The translations under genes were made by a program, and so were the position numbers. Of a DNA stretch of 64,000 bases, positions 8,161-18,100 are shown piece by piece (position 1 is the stretch's first letter; the number at the start of each line of letters is the position of its first letter). The DNA is from an uncultured Gelidibacter sp. (GTDB lineage Bacteria > Bacteroidota > Bacteroidia > Flavobacteriales > Flavobacteriaceae), in assembly GCF_947500795.1 (NCBI RefSeq), contig NZ_CANMTE010000005.1, positions 1 through 64,000 of the forward strand, in the 5' to 3' direction. The notes under the pieces were generated by a model. The model saw only the letters and a list, made by a program, of their open reading frames with translations. It had not been told where the DNA came from and made no database searches.

Positions 8161-9573
8161 ATGGAAGAATTACATAGCAATCCCTTTTACGGGGTTTTCA
8201 ATCGACAAAAAGCAAACCAGTTTAAAATTGGTAATACCACGTATAAGGAGCGTCTCAAAAAATTGGATGCTCTGAAAACGGCCTTGGAAGTTGATTATAA
8301 ACAGAAGATCCGTGAGGCGATGTATGCTGATTTTAAAAAGCCGTTTTTGGAAACCGATCTGACGGAAATCTATCCGGTATTGACGGAAATTAAATTCGCC
8401 AAAAGCAACCTCAAATCGTGGCTTAAAGATCAGAAAGTCGATACGCCATTAGCCTTACTTGGCGCGTCTTCCTATATAAAATACGAGCCAAAAGGTGTGT
8501 GTTTAATTATCTCACCCTGGAATTTCCCCATCAACTTAACATTTGGTCCTTTGGTGTCGGCCATTGCTGCAGGAAATACGGTTATTATTAAGCCTTCTGA
8601 GATGACGCCAAATGCTTCTAGAGTGATGGCTGAAATTATCAGTGACTTGTTCAGCGAAGATGAAATTGCGCTTTTTGAAGGCGAAGTTGAGGTCTCTGAA
8701 AACTTATTGAAATTACCGTTTAACCATATCTTTTTTACGGGATCGCCTCAAGTTGGTAAAATAGTCATGAAAGCGGCCTCCAAACATTTGAGTTCAGTAA
8801 CCTTGGAGCTGGGAGGAAAGTCGCCCACTATTATTGATGATTCTGCCAACTTAGAAAAAGCGGTCGAGAAAATCATTTTTGGGAAGTTTACCAATGCAGG
8901 CCAAACCTGTATTGCGCCCGATTATGTGCTGTTGCAGTCCAATTTAAAGGAACAATTCACCACACTTTTTAAGTCGAAGATTAAAGAATTTTATTCCGAT
9001 GAGGCTGAAAGTTCAGATTCCTATTGCCGCATTGTCAATAAAAAGCATTTTGAACGCTTATCGGGGTATATTGATGAAGCAAAACAGAATGGAAGCACTA
9101 TTGTGTCTGGAGGTGCGACGAATAGCACGGACCATTTTATTGAGCCGACACTCGTTTTTGATGTGCCTGAAGATTCCAAATTGATGCAGGATGAAATCTT
9201 CGGACCTATTCTTCCGGTGAAAACCTTTACGAATCTGCAAGAACCTATAGATTACATCAATTCCAAAGAAAAACCGCTAGCGCTTTATATTTATAGTAAA
9301 TCGAGCAAAAACATTGATTTTATCATGAACAATACGAGAGCGGGAAGTGGTTGTATTAACCATAATCTGCTTCAATTTTTAAATCATAATTTACCTTTTG
9401 GCGGGAGTAATAATAGCGGCTTGGGGAAATCTCACGGTTTTTTCGGTTTTGAAGCTTTTTCCAATAAACGCTCTATGATGAAACAACACACTATGGGCGC
9501 CACCGATTTATTGACACCGCCGTATAATAATTTTAAGCAGAAACTGATTGATTTGACGTTGAAGTGGTTCTAG
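8161..9573 (+). CDS. aldehyde dehydrogenase (class 3-like)
   Basis: Oxidises an aldehyde to the carboxylic acid with NAD(P)+. At 470 aa it is shorter than the ~500-aa class 1/2 enzymes and matches the compact ALDH3 type. Key motifs: PWNFPINLTFGPLVSAIAAGN (cofactor fold), KPSEMTPN, FFTGSPQVGK (glycine turn), LELGGKSP with the general base Glu216, and FTNAGQTC with the nucleophile Cys250. The C-terminal LPFGGSNNSGLGKSHGFFGF is the usual oligomerisation/active-site closing segment. Membrane anchors sometimes found at the end of ALDH3 are not evident. It stands alone between divergent and convergent neighbours, so the substrate cannot be deduced; fatty or general aldehyde detoxification is a guess. 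Confidence 0.93.
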   Translation: MEELHSNPFYGVFNRQKANQFKIGNTTYKERLKKLDALKTALEVDYKQKIREAMYADFKKPFLETDLTEIYPVLTEIKFAKSNLKSWLKDQKVDTPLALLGASSYIKYEPKGVCLIISPWNFPINLTFGPLVSAIAAGNTVIIKPSEMTPNASRVMAEIISDLFSEDEIALFEGEVEVSENLLKLPFNHIFFTGSPQVGKIVMKAASKHLSSVTLELGGKSPTIIDDSANLEKAVEKIIFGKFTNAGQTCIAPDYVLLQSNLKEQFTTLFKSKIKEFYSDEAESSDSYCRIVNKKHFERLSGYIDEAKQNGSTIVSGGATNSTDHFIEPTLVFDVPEDSKLMQDEIFGPILPVKTFTNLQEPIDYINSKEKPLALYIYSKSSKNIDFIMNNTRAGSGCINHNLLQFLNHNLPFGGSNNSGLGKSHGFFGFEAFSNKRSMMKQHTMGATDLLTPPYNNFKQKLIDLTLKWF

Positions 9574-9580
9574 GGGGTGG

Positions 9581-9622
9581 TCAGTAGGCAGTATTCAGTA
9601 GGCAGTATTCAGTAGGCAGTAG
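9581..9622 (+). repeat. 14-bp tandem repeat, three copies
   Basis: TCAGTAGGCAGTAT occurs at 9581-9594 and 9595-9608, with a third copy at 9609-9622 differing only in its last base. Degenerate CAGT-containing sequence continues to ~9645. It lies between a gene end and its terminator and is non-coding. Confidence 0.9.
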
Positions 9623-9700
9623 GCTGTTTTCAGTCTTCAGTTGGCGGGGATGTTGGGTGTGGATTGAAGGAGGTGATTTTTTGAAGTGTATTGAAATAAT

Positions 9701-9741
9701 AAGATGCTCATAGAGATTAATAACTATGAGCATCTTTTTTT
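9701..9741 (+). terminator. rho-independent terminator after the aldehyde dehydrogenase
   Basis: A perfect 13-bp stem, AAGATGCTCATAG (9701-9713) and CTATGAGCATCTT (9724-9736), has a 10-nt loop and is followed by a T run. It ends on the stop codon of the convergent GH92 gene, so it may also help end that transcript. Confidence 0.9.
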
Positions 9742-12703
9742 ATTTGATGGTTGGCTTTGGAATTTCAGTTGCGGATTGTGCTTCAATGCTGATTTCATCA
9801 ACAAAAATCCAGCTTTTGCCGTTTTCCTCAGCACCTTTATGCCATTGTGGTAATTTGTCCATGCGCTTGGCAACCACTTTTATGTGTGATGCTGTTCTAT
9901 CTTTCAGATTAAAAGTGACGGTCCTGATATTCACATCATCTGATTTCTTGCTCGCATTGAGGTTTTGCTTTCCTATAAATTGGAAATTCTGACCATCGGT
10001 TGAGATATAACAAAAGACTTCCGTAGGATAAAATATCCAGGAACGCTGGTCTTGCAGCACGTTAAGCGACACCGTTTGCACTTGTTTTTCTTCACCTAAA
10101 TTGATTATCGCCAGTACATCTTCATCTTGATACCCTTGCCACAAGCCCGTTCTATAGTCTTTAGTGCCCGTAACGCCGTCAATTAAGGCATTCGGCCCGC
10201 CAGCACTATATTGGGATGCGTACTGTGTTTTAAGTGATATGGAGCGGTTAGGGTCGAGTTTATGAAAATTGGTGGCAATCGTCATGCTTTGTTCGCCCTC
10301 TTTCTCTGCGTAAATCTTTAACGTTGCCGGTTCAGAAATGATAAAAGGCGCTTCGTATTTGGTGTACACTGAATCGTTCAGCGTGTAATACATGTCAGTT
10401 TCCAATTGTGCATTTCCTAAAGTAATTTCCGTTTGATCTTTAAAAGAAATATCACCTTTTGCAATATATGGTGCCGGCACAATTTTAAAATCTGTGATGG
10501 AACTTGTTGGAACTTCATCATCGTCCGTGGCCCAATCAGAAGGTTCATCGGTCATAAAGAATTCCAAAATACCACCTGCTAAAATTTCGTTTGCAGTGAT
10601 GTACGATTTATGCAGTTTGCTGCCATTTAACTTTACATAATCGATGTATTTGTTCTCGTCAGAGAGGTCAAAAGCTTTAATGGTAAAGTTGTTTTCATTT
10701 TCAAGATTGATGGTTGCCTTATCAAATAACGGCGTTCCAATAATAAAGTCGTTAGAGCCTGGCGTTACCGGATAAAAGCCCATTGCTGAAAACACATGCC
10801 AAGCGCTCATTTGTCCGCAGTCTTCATTGCCTGAAATACCGTCCGGCGCATTTTTGTAAAGCGTGGTTAAAATTTGATGGACTTTCTCTTGTGTTTTATA
10901 AGGTTTATTGACAAAATTATAGAGGTAAGCCATATGGTGGCTCGGTTCATTACCATGCGCATATTGCCCAATAAGCCCTGTGATATCAACAAGGTCACGC
11001 CCCGAAGTCTTGCTGCTTGCCGTAAATAAGGTGTCCAATTGTGCTTCTAAAATCTCTTTGCCGCCCATTAAATCTATCAAACCTGAAACATCCTGAGGCA
11101 CATAAAAACTGTATTGCCATGCATTGGCTTCGGTATAATTATAATTCACCTCAAACGGATCAAAAGGCGTGGCCCACGTGTTTTTGAATCGGCCTCTCAT
11201 GAATTTTGTTTCCGGATCAAATACGTTTTTATAGTGTTGTGCACGTTTTATATAAGTTTCGTAATCGTCTTGTTTGCCTAAAGAATGCGCCATTTTAGCA
11301 ATGGTCCAATCGTCATAAGCATATTCTAAGGTTTTAGAAACCGATTCGCTTTCTTCCTCCACCGGAATAAACCCGAGTTGCTTGTAGGTTTTTAATCCCA
11401 AATGGTCTTTGTTGGCGGAATGTTTCATCGCTTTAAATGCTTTTTCAGGATCAAAACCTTTAATCCCTTTTAAATACGCATCGGCAATTACAGGAACCGC
11501 GTGATAGCCAATCATCGTACCGGTGTAATTGGAGCTCAACTCCCACATTGGTAAAATGCCGCCTTCATCGTATTTTGCCAAAAGCGTGTTCACAAAATCG
11601 CTGGTGCGTTTGCGCTCAATAAGCGTGTATAAAGGGTGTGTAGCGCGGTAAGTATCCCATAGCGAAAACACCGTATAATACTTAAATTCTTTTGTGGTAT
11701 GGATTTTTTGGTCCATCCCTCTATAGCGTCCGTCCACATCCTGATAAAGGTTTGGTGCAATCATGGTATGGTATAGTGCCGTGTAGAAATTGACTTTATG
11801 GTCTTGGTTGTCACTTTCAATAACAATTTTCTCCAACTGTTTTTCCCAAGTGCTTTGTGCGATTTCCTTAACTTCATCAAAAGTCTTGTCGCCAATTTCC
11901 GCTTCCATGTTTTTCTTGGCGCCCTCTTCATCAACCGCACTGATACCGATTTTCACATAAATAGGTTCGTTCTTCGGGTTGTCAAATTGGAACACCGCCT
12001 TTTTATTGGTCAATTTTTGTTTTCTGGCAATTAAATCGACCGACATGGGATGCGAAAACTTGATATAATAAAATAGTTTTTGATTGGCAGCCCACGATTT
12101 TGAATGACGATAACCCGTGATTTCAGTTCTTGACGTTTGCTTGATTTTAGAAGCCAATAGCTGATCGCGATGTTCTAAATCTAAAACGATGATTTGATTT
12201 TTAGACGTCGGGAATTGGTATTTATGGATGCCACTGCGTTCAGAAACCGTTAACTCTACTTCAATATTTGTATCGTCCAAATGTACTTTGTAGTAGCCAG
12301 GTTCCGCTTTTTCTTTGGCATGGGAGAATTTGGAACGGTAACCTTTTTTGCCATTGCTGCCGTTGTTGTACACCACTTCATTGGTTGGCATCAATAAGAT
12401 ATCAGTATAATCGCTCACCCCAGTACCACTAAGATGCGTGTGTGTAAAGCCGTAAATATGGGTGTCGCTATAATGGTATCCGGAAGCGCCATCCCAACCC
12501 TCAAGTCGGGTGTCAGGACTCAGTTGCATCATTCCAAACGGCATGGTTGCACCAGGAAAAGTATGTCCGTGACCGCCAGTTCCAATAAACGGATTGACCA
12601 AGGACACTAAAGATTTATCCTTTTTAGCTGGTGTTGTTTTAGGTCGGTCAGAGCAGCCTAATAGTAGTAAAAACGCCGTAATAGCTATAAAAAAAGACTT
12701 CAT
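9740..12703 (-). CDS. GH92 family alpha-mannosidase-like lipoprotein
   Basis: Predicted calcium-dependent exo-alpha-mannosidase acting on mannose-containing glycans. The N-terminus MKSFFIAITAFLLLLGCSD is a lipoprotein signal with Cys17. GH92 hallmarks are present: NPFIGTGGHGHTFPGATMPF at the start of the mature protein, GFTHTHLSGTG, YHAVPVIADAYLKG, GNEPSHHMAYLYNF and GNEDCGQMSAWHVFSAMGFY. At 987 aa it is longer than the ~750-aa core. The extra C-terminal ~230 residues look like a chitobiase-type C-terminal segment (YYTLNDSVYTKYEAPFII) followed by an F5/8-type carbohydrate-binding region (ASQYSAGGPNALIDG..WIFYPTEVFCYISTDGQNF). No SusC/SusD genes flank it, so it is not in a classical polysaccharide-utilisation locus. 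The exact linkage specificity is not readable. Confidence 0.93.
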   Translation of the reverse strand: MKSFFIAITAFLLLLGCSDRPKTTPAKKDKSLVSLVNPFIGTGGHGHTFPGATMPFGMMQLSPDTRLEGWDGASGYHYSDTHIYGFTHTHLSGTGVSDYTDILLMPTNEVVYNNGSNGKKGYRSKFSHAKEKAEPGYYKVHLDDTNIEVELTVSERSGIHKYQFPTSKNQIIVLDLEHRDQLLASKIKQTSRTEITGYRHSKSWAANQKLFYYIKFSHPMSVDLIARKQKLTNKKAVFQFDNPKNEPIYVKIGISAVDEEGAKKNMEAEIGDKTFDEVKEIAQSTWEKQLEKIVIESDNQDHKVNFYTALYHTMIAPNLYQDVDGRYRGMDQKIHTTKEFKYYTVFSLWDTYRATHPLYTLIERKRTSDFVNTLLAKYDEGGILPMWELSSNYTGTMIGYHAVPVIADAYLKGIKGFDPEKAFKAMKHSANKDHLGLKTYKQLGFIPVEEESESVSKTLEYAYDDWTIAKMAHSLGKQDDYETYIKRAQHYKNVFDPETKFMRGRFKNTWATPFDPFEVNYNYTEANAWQYSFYVPQDVSGLIDLMGGKEILEAQLDTLFTASSKTSGRDLVDITGLIGQYAHGNEPSHHMAYLYNFVNKPYKTQEKVHQILTTLYKNAPDGISGNEDCGQMSAWHVFSAMGFYPVTPGSNDFIIGTPLFDKATINLENENNFTIKAFDLSDENKYIDYVKLNGSKLHKSYITANEILAGGILEFFMTDEPSDWATDDDEVPTSSITDFKIVPAPYIAKGDISFKDQTEITLGNAQLETDMYYTLNDSVYTKYEAPFIISEPATLKIYAEKEGEQSMTIATNFHKLDPNRSISLKTQYASQYSAGGPNALIDGVTGTKDYRTGLWQGYQDEDVLAIINLGEEKQVQTVSLNVLQDQRSWIFYPTEVFCYISTDGQNFQFIGKQNLNASKKSDDVNIRTVTFNLKDRTASHIKVVAKRMDKLPQWHKGAEENGKSWIFVDEISIEAQSATEIPKPTIK

Positions 12704-12795
12704 CAGGAAACGGATTGGTATTGCTGCGGAAATATACTAAATCTTAAGGGACGGTTAAATTTAATCGCAACATTTTAATAACAGTTTAATTCATT

Positions 12796-12803
12796 TATCT
12801 TTG
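12796..12803 (+). promoter_or_regulatory. -7 promoter element TATCTTTG
   Basis: TATCTTTG matches TAnnTTTG. It covers the TTG at 12801 and so argues that translation of the next gene begins at the ATG at 12819. Confidence 0.6.
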
Positions 12804-12818
12804 GTAAAAACTCCTTTT

Positions 12819-14054
12819 ATGTTGCGATGGGTCCTATTCACCATATTTTATATTCTCATATCGCTATATGGATTTCAAGCCATTAGGACACTTACAAAGG
12901 TTAATTGGGTGCATTATGTATTCATCGCCATTGCACTTATCATTGCAGGAAATTTAATTCTACAGTTCACTTTTGGGTCTGCAGGCCGCGTCCTATCGCC
13001 TTCAAAAAGTTATGCCTTCGGATTTATTTTAGCCTTTATGTTGTTCAATTTGTTCATGATTGTGTTTCTCTTTGGGGAAGACATTGTGCGGGTGATAACC
13101 GGGCTGTATTCTAAATTCTTTGGCCCTAAAGAAACGTTCTACATGCCCTCTCGTCGAAAGTTTGTGAGTGGCATTGCGCTTGGCGTGGCGGCTATTCCTT
13201 TTGCATCGATGCTTTACGGCATGTATAAGGGGAAATATAATTTTAAGGTGATCAAACACGTCTTGCATTTTGAGGATTTGCCTGCTGCTTTTGATGGGTA
13301 CAGGATTACGCATATTAGTGATATCCATTCCGGAAGTTTCGACAATCGGGCAGAAATTGAGCACGCCGTTAATTTGATTAAGGAGCAGCGGAGTGATGCC
13401 ATTTTGTTTACCGGCGATTTGGTCAATAATAAAAGTTCCGAAATGTTGCCTTGGAAGGATTTGTTTGCCGAATTGAAGGCAGATGATGGGGTGTATTCGG
13501 TTTTGGGGAATCATGATTATGGCGATTATATTGATTGGGATTCTACGGCTGAGAAAAAGCAGAATCTTGAGGAATTGATAGCGCTTCAGAAAGATATGGG
13601 TTACGATTTGCTCCTTAATGAACATCGGTTTATTGAACGCGATGGGCAGCGTATTGCCGTTTTGGGAGTTGAGAACTGGGGGAAAGGTGGTTTTAAGAAA
13701 GCTGGCGATTTGAAGAAAGCGGCAGAAGGAGTGAAGCCTGACGATTTTAAAATTTTGATGACGCATGATCCAAGCCACTGGGATGAGGTGGTGATAAGCG
13801 ATGATTACCATTACCATTTAACCTTGAGCGGGCATACGCACGGGATGCAATTTGGGATTGAGATTCCAGGGTGGATAAAATGGAGCCCTATAAAATACCG
13901 ATACAAACATTGGGCGGGCGTTTATAGAGAAATGGGCCAGTACATTAACGTTAACCGAGGTTTTGGTTATTTAGGGTTTCCGGGACGAGTGGGAATTTGG
14001 CCTGAAATAACTGTTATTGAACTCAAAAGAGGAAAAAATTCGGTTATCACATAA
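12819..14054 (+). CDS. membrane-anchored metallophosphoesterase
   Basis: A calcineurin-like phosphoesterase of the YkuE/YaeI type (some act on UDP-linked lipids); the substrate is unknown. The N-terminal ~130 residues hold several hydrophobic helices (LRWVLFTIFYILISL, WVHYVFIAIALIIAG, AFGFILAFMLFNLFMIVFLF and a fourth after FVSGIALG). The catalytic domain has the metal-binding series HISDIHSG, FTGDLV, LGNHDYGD, MTHDPSHW and LSGHTHGMQ, so all expected ligands are present. I use ATG 12819 (411 aa) because an upstream TTG at 12801 overlaps the -7 promoter element. It is a single gene, divergent from the GH92 gene. Confidence 0.92.
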   Translation: MLRWVLFTIFYILISLYGFQAIRTLTKVNWVHYVFIAIALIIAGNLILQFTFGSAGRVLSPSKSYAFGFILAFMLFNLFMIVFLFGEDIVRVITGLYSKFFGPKETFYMPSRRKFVSGIALGVAAIPFASMLYGMYKGKYNFKVIKHVLHFEDLPAAFDGYRITHISDIHSGSFDNRAEIEHAVNLIKEQRSDAILFTGDLVNNKSSEMLPWKDLFAELKADDGVYSVLGNHDYGDYIDWDSTAEKKQNLEELIALQKDMGYDLLLNEHRFIERDGQRIAVLGVENWGKGGFKKAGDLKKAAEGVKPDDFKILMTHDPSHWDEVVISDDYHYHLTLSGHTHGMQFGIEIPGWIKWSPIKYRYKHWAGVYREMGQYINVNRGFGYLGFPGRVGIWPEITVIELKRGKNSVIT

Positions 14055-14116
14055 AGCTAAGATTCACCCTCAGCAAGCTATTTACGTATGTTTTAGGATA
14101 ATAAAAAAAAAATAAG

Positions 14117-14124
14117 TAGGTTTG
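14117..14124 (+). promoter_or_regulatory. -7 promoter element TAGGTTTG
   Basis: TAGGTTTG matches TAnnTTTG, 29 bp before the ATG of the thioredoxin-fold gene. Confidence 0.55.
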
Positions 14125-14153
14125 TAGTAACACATTTTTAAACATTAAAATGT

Positions 14154-14450
14154 ATGTCAAAATTTGGGGAACTTATAGATGTCGACATTCCTGTGTTGTT
14201 GGATTTTTATACAGAATGGAATGATCAGTCTACCGCAATGCATCCTGTACTAAGAGATGTAGCTGCTGCACTTGGAGACAAGGCAAAAGTGATCAAAATA
14301 GATGTTGATAAAAATAAGGACTTGGCAGAGGCACTTCGCGTAAAAGGCCTACCTACGCTTATCATCTATAAGGGCGGCGAAATGAAATGGCGGCATAGCG
14401 GAGAACAAGACGCTAATACGCTCATCAATATCCTTCAAGAATATATCTAG
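14154..14450 (+). CDS. thioredoxin-fold protein lacking all cysteines
   Basis: The 98-aa sequence follows the thioredoxin fold from end to end: VLLDFYTEW, the helix AMHPVLRDVAAALG, KVIKIDVDKNKDLAEALRVKGLPTLIIYKGG with the cis-proline at P67, and a C-terminal helix. The position of the WCGPC redox motif reads WNDQST (22-27), and there is no cysteine anywhere in the protein. It therefore cannot do dithiol exchange and is more likely a binding or chaperone-like adaptor. It is cytoplasmic (no signal peptide). It has its own promoter and shares a CTAG with the convergent deacetylase gene as overlapping stop codons. Confidence 0.85.
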   Translation: MSKFGELIDVDIPVLLDFYTEWNDQSTAMHPVLRDVAAALGDKAKVIKIDVDKNKDLAEALRVKGLPTLIIYKGGEMKWRHSGEQDANTLINILQEYI

Positions 14451-15133
14451 AATTCAATACTTTTAAACTGATACCCTTGCTTGCTGAAATGTTCTAGGGT
14501 TTCTGATAATGCGTGCATCATTCGCGGCGCGGCTTTCACGCTGTCATGCAACACGACAATGCTTCCTGGGCCTGCTTTTGAAGTGATATTTTGTGCGCAG
14601 TCTTCTTTTGATAACTCCATTTTCCAATCCAGAGCCAAAACATCCCACATGATAATGTTGTAACCTAAGCGACGCAAGCGTTTGCCTTGACTAGGTTTGA
14701 TTTGGCCGTAAGGCGGCCGGAAGAGATTGCTGACCTGCCCGAACGTGCCTTTTCGGTACGAGCGGGTTGTTGAGTTTAAGACTTCAAGCTCCTGATTCAT
14801 GATGTGCGTTGTTTTTACGACTTCAGCAACATAATCTTCCGTGCGGGTACGCCAACCACGAGGGTGGTTATAGGTGTGATTGCCTACTGCATGCCCATCT
14901 TTTAATATGCGATGAAAGATTTCAGGGTGCTTTTCTACATTATTGCCAATACAGAAAAACGTGGCTTTGGCATTGTATGATTTTAGGAGGTCTAAAGTCC
15001 AATCGGTGATTTCTGGCGTTGGCCCATCATCAAAAGTCAAGTAGATGACTTTTTGATCTTGAGGCATATTCCACGTATAATTTGGGAATATGCCTTTGAT
15101 CAATTTTGGTGTTTTTATAGGAATAAGGTTCAC
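14447..15133 (-). CDS. polysaccharide deacetylase (NodB-like)
   Basis: Carbohydrate esterase family 4 fold; removes N- or O-acetyl groups from a polysaccharide such as peptidoglycan or a surface glycan. Motifs: TFDDGP (33-38, catalytic base and metal Asp), HTYNHP (86-91, metal-binding histidines), RPPYG, MWDVLALDWK and IVVLHDS. It has no signal peptide, so the location is uncertain; many bacteroidetal relatives also lack one. The start is GTG at 15133, because no ATG precedes the catalytic core. It lies 6 bp downstream of the GT117/DUF2723 gene and is almost certainly co-transcribed with it. Confidence 0.92.
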   Translation of the reverse strand: MNLIPIKTPKLIKGIFPNYTWNMPQDQKVIYLTFDDGPTPEITDWTLDLLKSYNAKATFFCIGNNVEKHPEIFHRILKDGHAVGNHTYNHPRGWRTRTEDYVAEVVKTTHIMNQELEVLNSTTRSYRKGTFGQVSNLFRPPYGQIKPSQGKRLRRLGYNIIMWDVLALDWKMELSKEDCAQNITSKAGPGSIVVLHDSVKAAPRMMHALSETLEHFSKQGYQFKSIEF

Positions 15134-15139
15134 TACCAG

Positions 15140-18100
15140 TTATTCAATTTGTAAGAGGGTATCAATGGTATCTTTAGTTAGATCGCGTTCCTCTCTTGGC
15201 GCTTGTCGTTGTGGTTCTTCGCCCATGAAGTGTTTGAACAAATTCAAGTAATTATTGAATTTCTCAGTTTCTTGCATCGCAAAGTCTTTATCATTGTAAA
15301 TAACAAGAATGTCCACTAAGCTTCTATAGCGCTCAATATCGGTAACAATTTCATCCAAGTAACGCGTTTGGGTATCTATGGAAAGTCCACTGTAATATGT
15401 TAGGCTTTCTTGGTATTTCTTGCTGACGTCCTTATAGAGTTTTCTACCTTTTTCAATACGGCCCATTTCATAGTATCCACTGATGTAAGGCTCCAATAAG
15501 GTGTAGAATCCGAAATAATCAACAGGCATTTGTTTCATCGCTAAATCAGCGATTTTTTCAGCTTTTTCAGGTTTGTCCTCGTTGATTAATTGCTCCACTA
15601 ATCGTGCTAAATTACCACGGTAGGTAATAGAGTTTTTACGGGTTTCAACATCGTGATAAATGTTAGGGTCGTTACTATTACCCCAATCCCAAGCCATCAC
15701 TTGTTTGTACATAGCTTCACTGTCAACACGGCCCATATCAAACGGATTTGCTCTATCAACAGGAGTTTTAATAGGCACTAATTTGTAGCAAAGACCATCC
15801 AATTGAAGGTAATCCTTCATCCAGATATAATCATCATCACCAAAACTACCGCCTGTAAAATAGATAGGACGTTCCCAGTTGTTATTGGCGATAATATCCA
15901 ACATCAACAATCGATTTTTGTAAAGCGCACCGCCTTTAATTTCAATAACAATCTCATCTACAATTTTATCAGCATCTTTCTCTTTAACAATACCATGTTT
16001 TAAAACCGATGCTTTATCCACAGGGATTCTGACAAACTTTGTAGGGTAGTAGTTAGAATTTAACATGTTTGATGGGTAGCCACTCGTGTCTCTACCTTCT
16101 TGTTGTAAAGCGTGCTTGAGTTTAGTCCGCGGATTGTCACTACTCACAAAATTCATGAAATCTTTAATATCTAAGGTGTCTTTGGTGATTTCCTTCTCAA
16201 CAACATAATCGCGCGTACCATAACGGTATTGCTCATGCGTCAGTTGCGATGGGATAGGATCACTTTCATAAGCCTTACGCTTCATTTGGTCAATATACCA
16301 ATCTGTTTGAAACAAACTCGTGTTAATAACCCTCACATCTCTACGGATGCCTTCAATTTCTTGGGCATACCACAACGGGAAAGTATCATTATCTCCAATG
16401 GTAAATAAAATAGCGTTTGGTCCGCAAGATTCGAGGTATTTAACGGCCATAGCGTGAGCTGTTCTCTTGCCAGAACGGTCATGGTCATCCCAATTGTTGG
16501 CTGCCAATATGCCTGGAACCAAAATTAAACACGCCAAGGTAACGGCATGCGGTAAGAATTTTGAGTTGACATATTTTCTAAGCGCATCAAAAAGAGCGTA
16601 CACCCCAAAACCTATCCAAATAGCAAATACGTAAAAAGATCCTACTACAGAATAGTCACGTTCGCGAGGTTCAAATGGACGGACGTTCGTGTAAAACTGA
16701 ATGGCGATTCCCGTCATTACAAAGAATACGAGTAAGGTCCAGAATACCTTTTTGTCCCTTCCAATTAAAAATAAGAAACCGATTAGCCCTAAAATTAACG
16801 GTAGGAAGTAATAGGTGTTTCGTGCTTTATTGTTTAAAACATCGCTTGGTAAATTGTCTTGTGACATGTTGAGGTGCCATGCATCAAAAGGTTTGATTCC
16901 GCTGATCCAATTTCCATTCAAGTCGTCATATTTTCCTTGGATATCATTTTGGCGACCCACGAAGTTCCACATAAAGTAGCGCCAGTACATATAGCCAAAT
17001 TGGTACTCAATCATGTATCCGAAATTTTGGATCAATGATGGTTTCTCGATGTTTAAGTACTGTCCGAATTGTTTTAGGAATTTATGGTAGTCGCTATAAT
17101 CTACTTTTCCTTCTCTCACATTCATTTTAAAATCAGTCACGATACTTCTGATCTGATTTTCCATTTGATATTCTGGCTTGATATTAAAATCTAACAATCC
17201 AGTAAACATCATATAGTTTTCAGCGTTTTCACCACTCCACATTCTTGGAAGGATGGCGGCATGCTCAGAATTGAAATTCTGTTTCGCGTTTTTATAATCG
17301 TTTACAATAACGTATTTGCCCGCAGCTTCATCCTTTTCATAGTTAGGCTTATCATCAACATAAGGCTCGTTTTCATCAAGACCAGTGTATTGTTCTGTAA
17401 ATAATGGGCCGTAAAACAAGTGAGTTTCCGGATACTGTTCCAAATTATAGTAGGCCAAAAGCTCACGTGCATCTGAAGGGTTATTTTCGTTGACGGTTAC
17501 TTTAGCATTCGCTCTAATAGGTAACATTAACCAACAGGAGAACCCGATAAATATAAAGAGTAGGCACAACACTAAGGTATTGGCGATAGGTTTGTGATGG
17601 TCTTTAGTATATTTCAATCCGAAATAGAAGGCCGCCACCACAATAATAAAGGCAATGATAGTCCCTGAATTGAAAGGCATGCCCAAACTATTCACAAAAA
17701 AGATCTCTGAAGCACTAAATATTTTTAGCGCATTAGGAAGCAATAATTTAAAGATGAATAATAAAATGGCAGCTGACACCACGTTGGCCACGATAAAATT
17801 AGTGACGGTAATGGTTTTGTAATTTTTAAAGTAGTAGATCAGACCAATGGCAGGAATGGTCAAAAGTCCCATAAAGTGAACTCCAAAAGAAAGTCCAATA
17901 ACAAAAGCGATCAGGATTAACCAACGGTTTCCACGGGGTTTGTCCATGTCTTGTTCCCAACGAAGGGCAAGCCAGAACATCACGGCCATAATCAACGTGG
18001 CCATTGCGTATACTTCAGTTTCAACCGCATTAAACCAAAACGAATCCGTAAAGGTGAACGCTAAACTTCCAACGAGTCCACTACCTAGAATTGCAATTTT

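Noticed and set aside
12801-12818. TTG start for the metallophosphoesterase
   Set aside because: The codon is part of the -7 promoter TATCTTTG; ATG 12819 is the first start that could be in the transcript.
13029-13817. 262-aa minus-strand ORF
   Set aside because: Lies wholly antisense to the metallophosphoesterase gene, which has all its metal-binding motifs; composition is that of a shadow frame.
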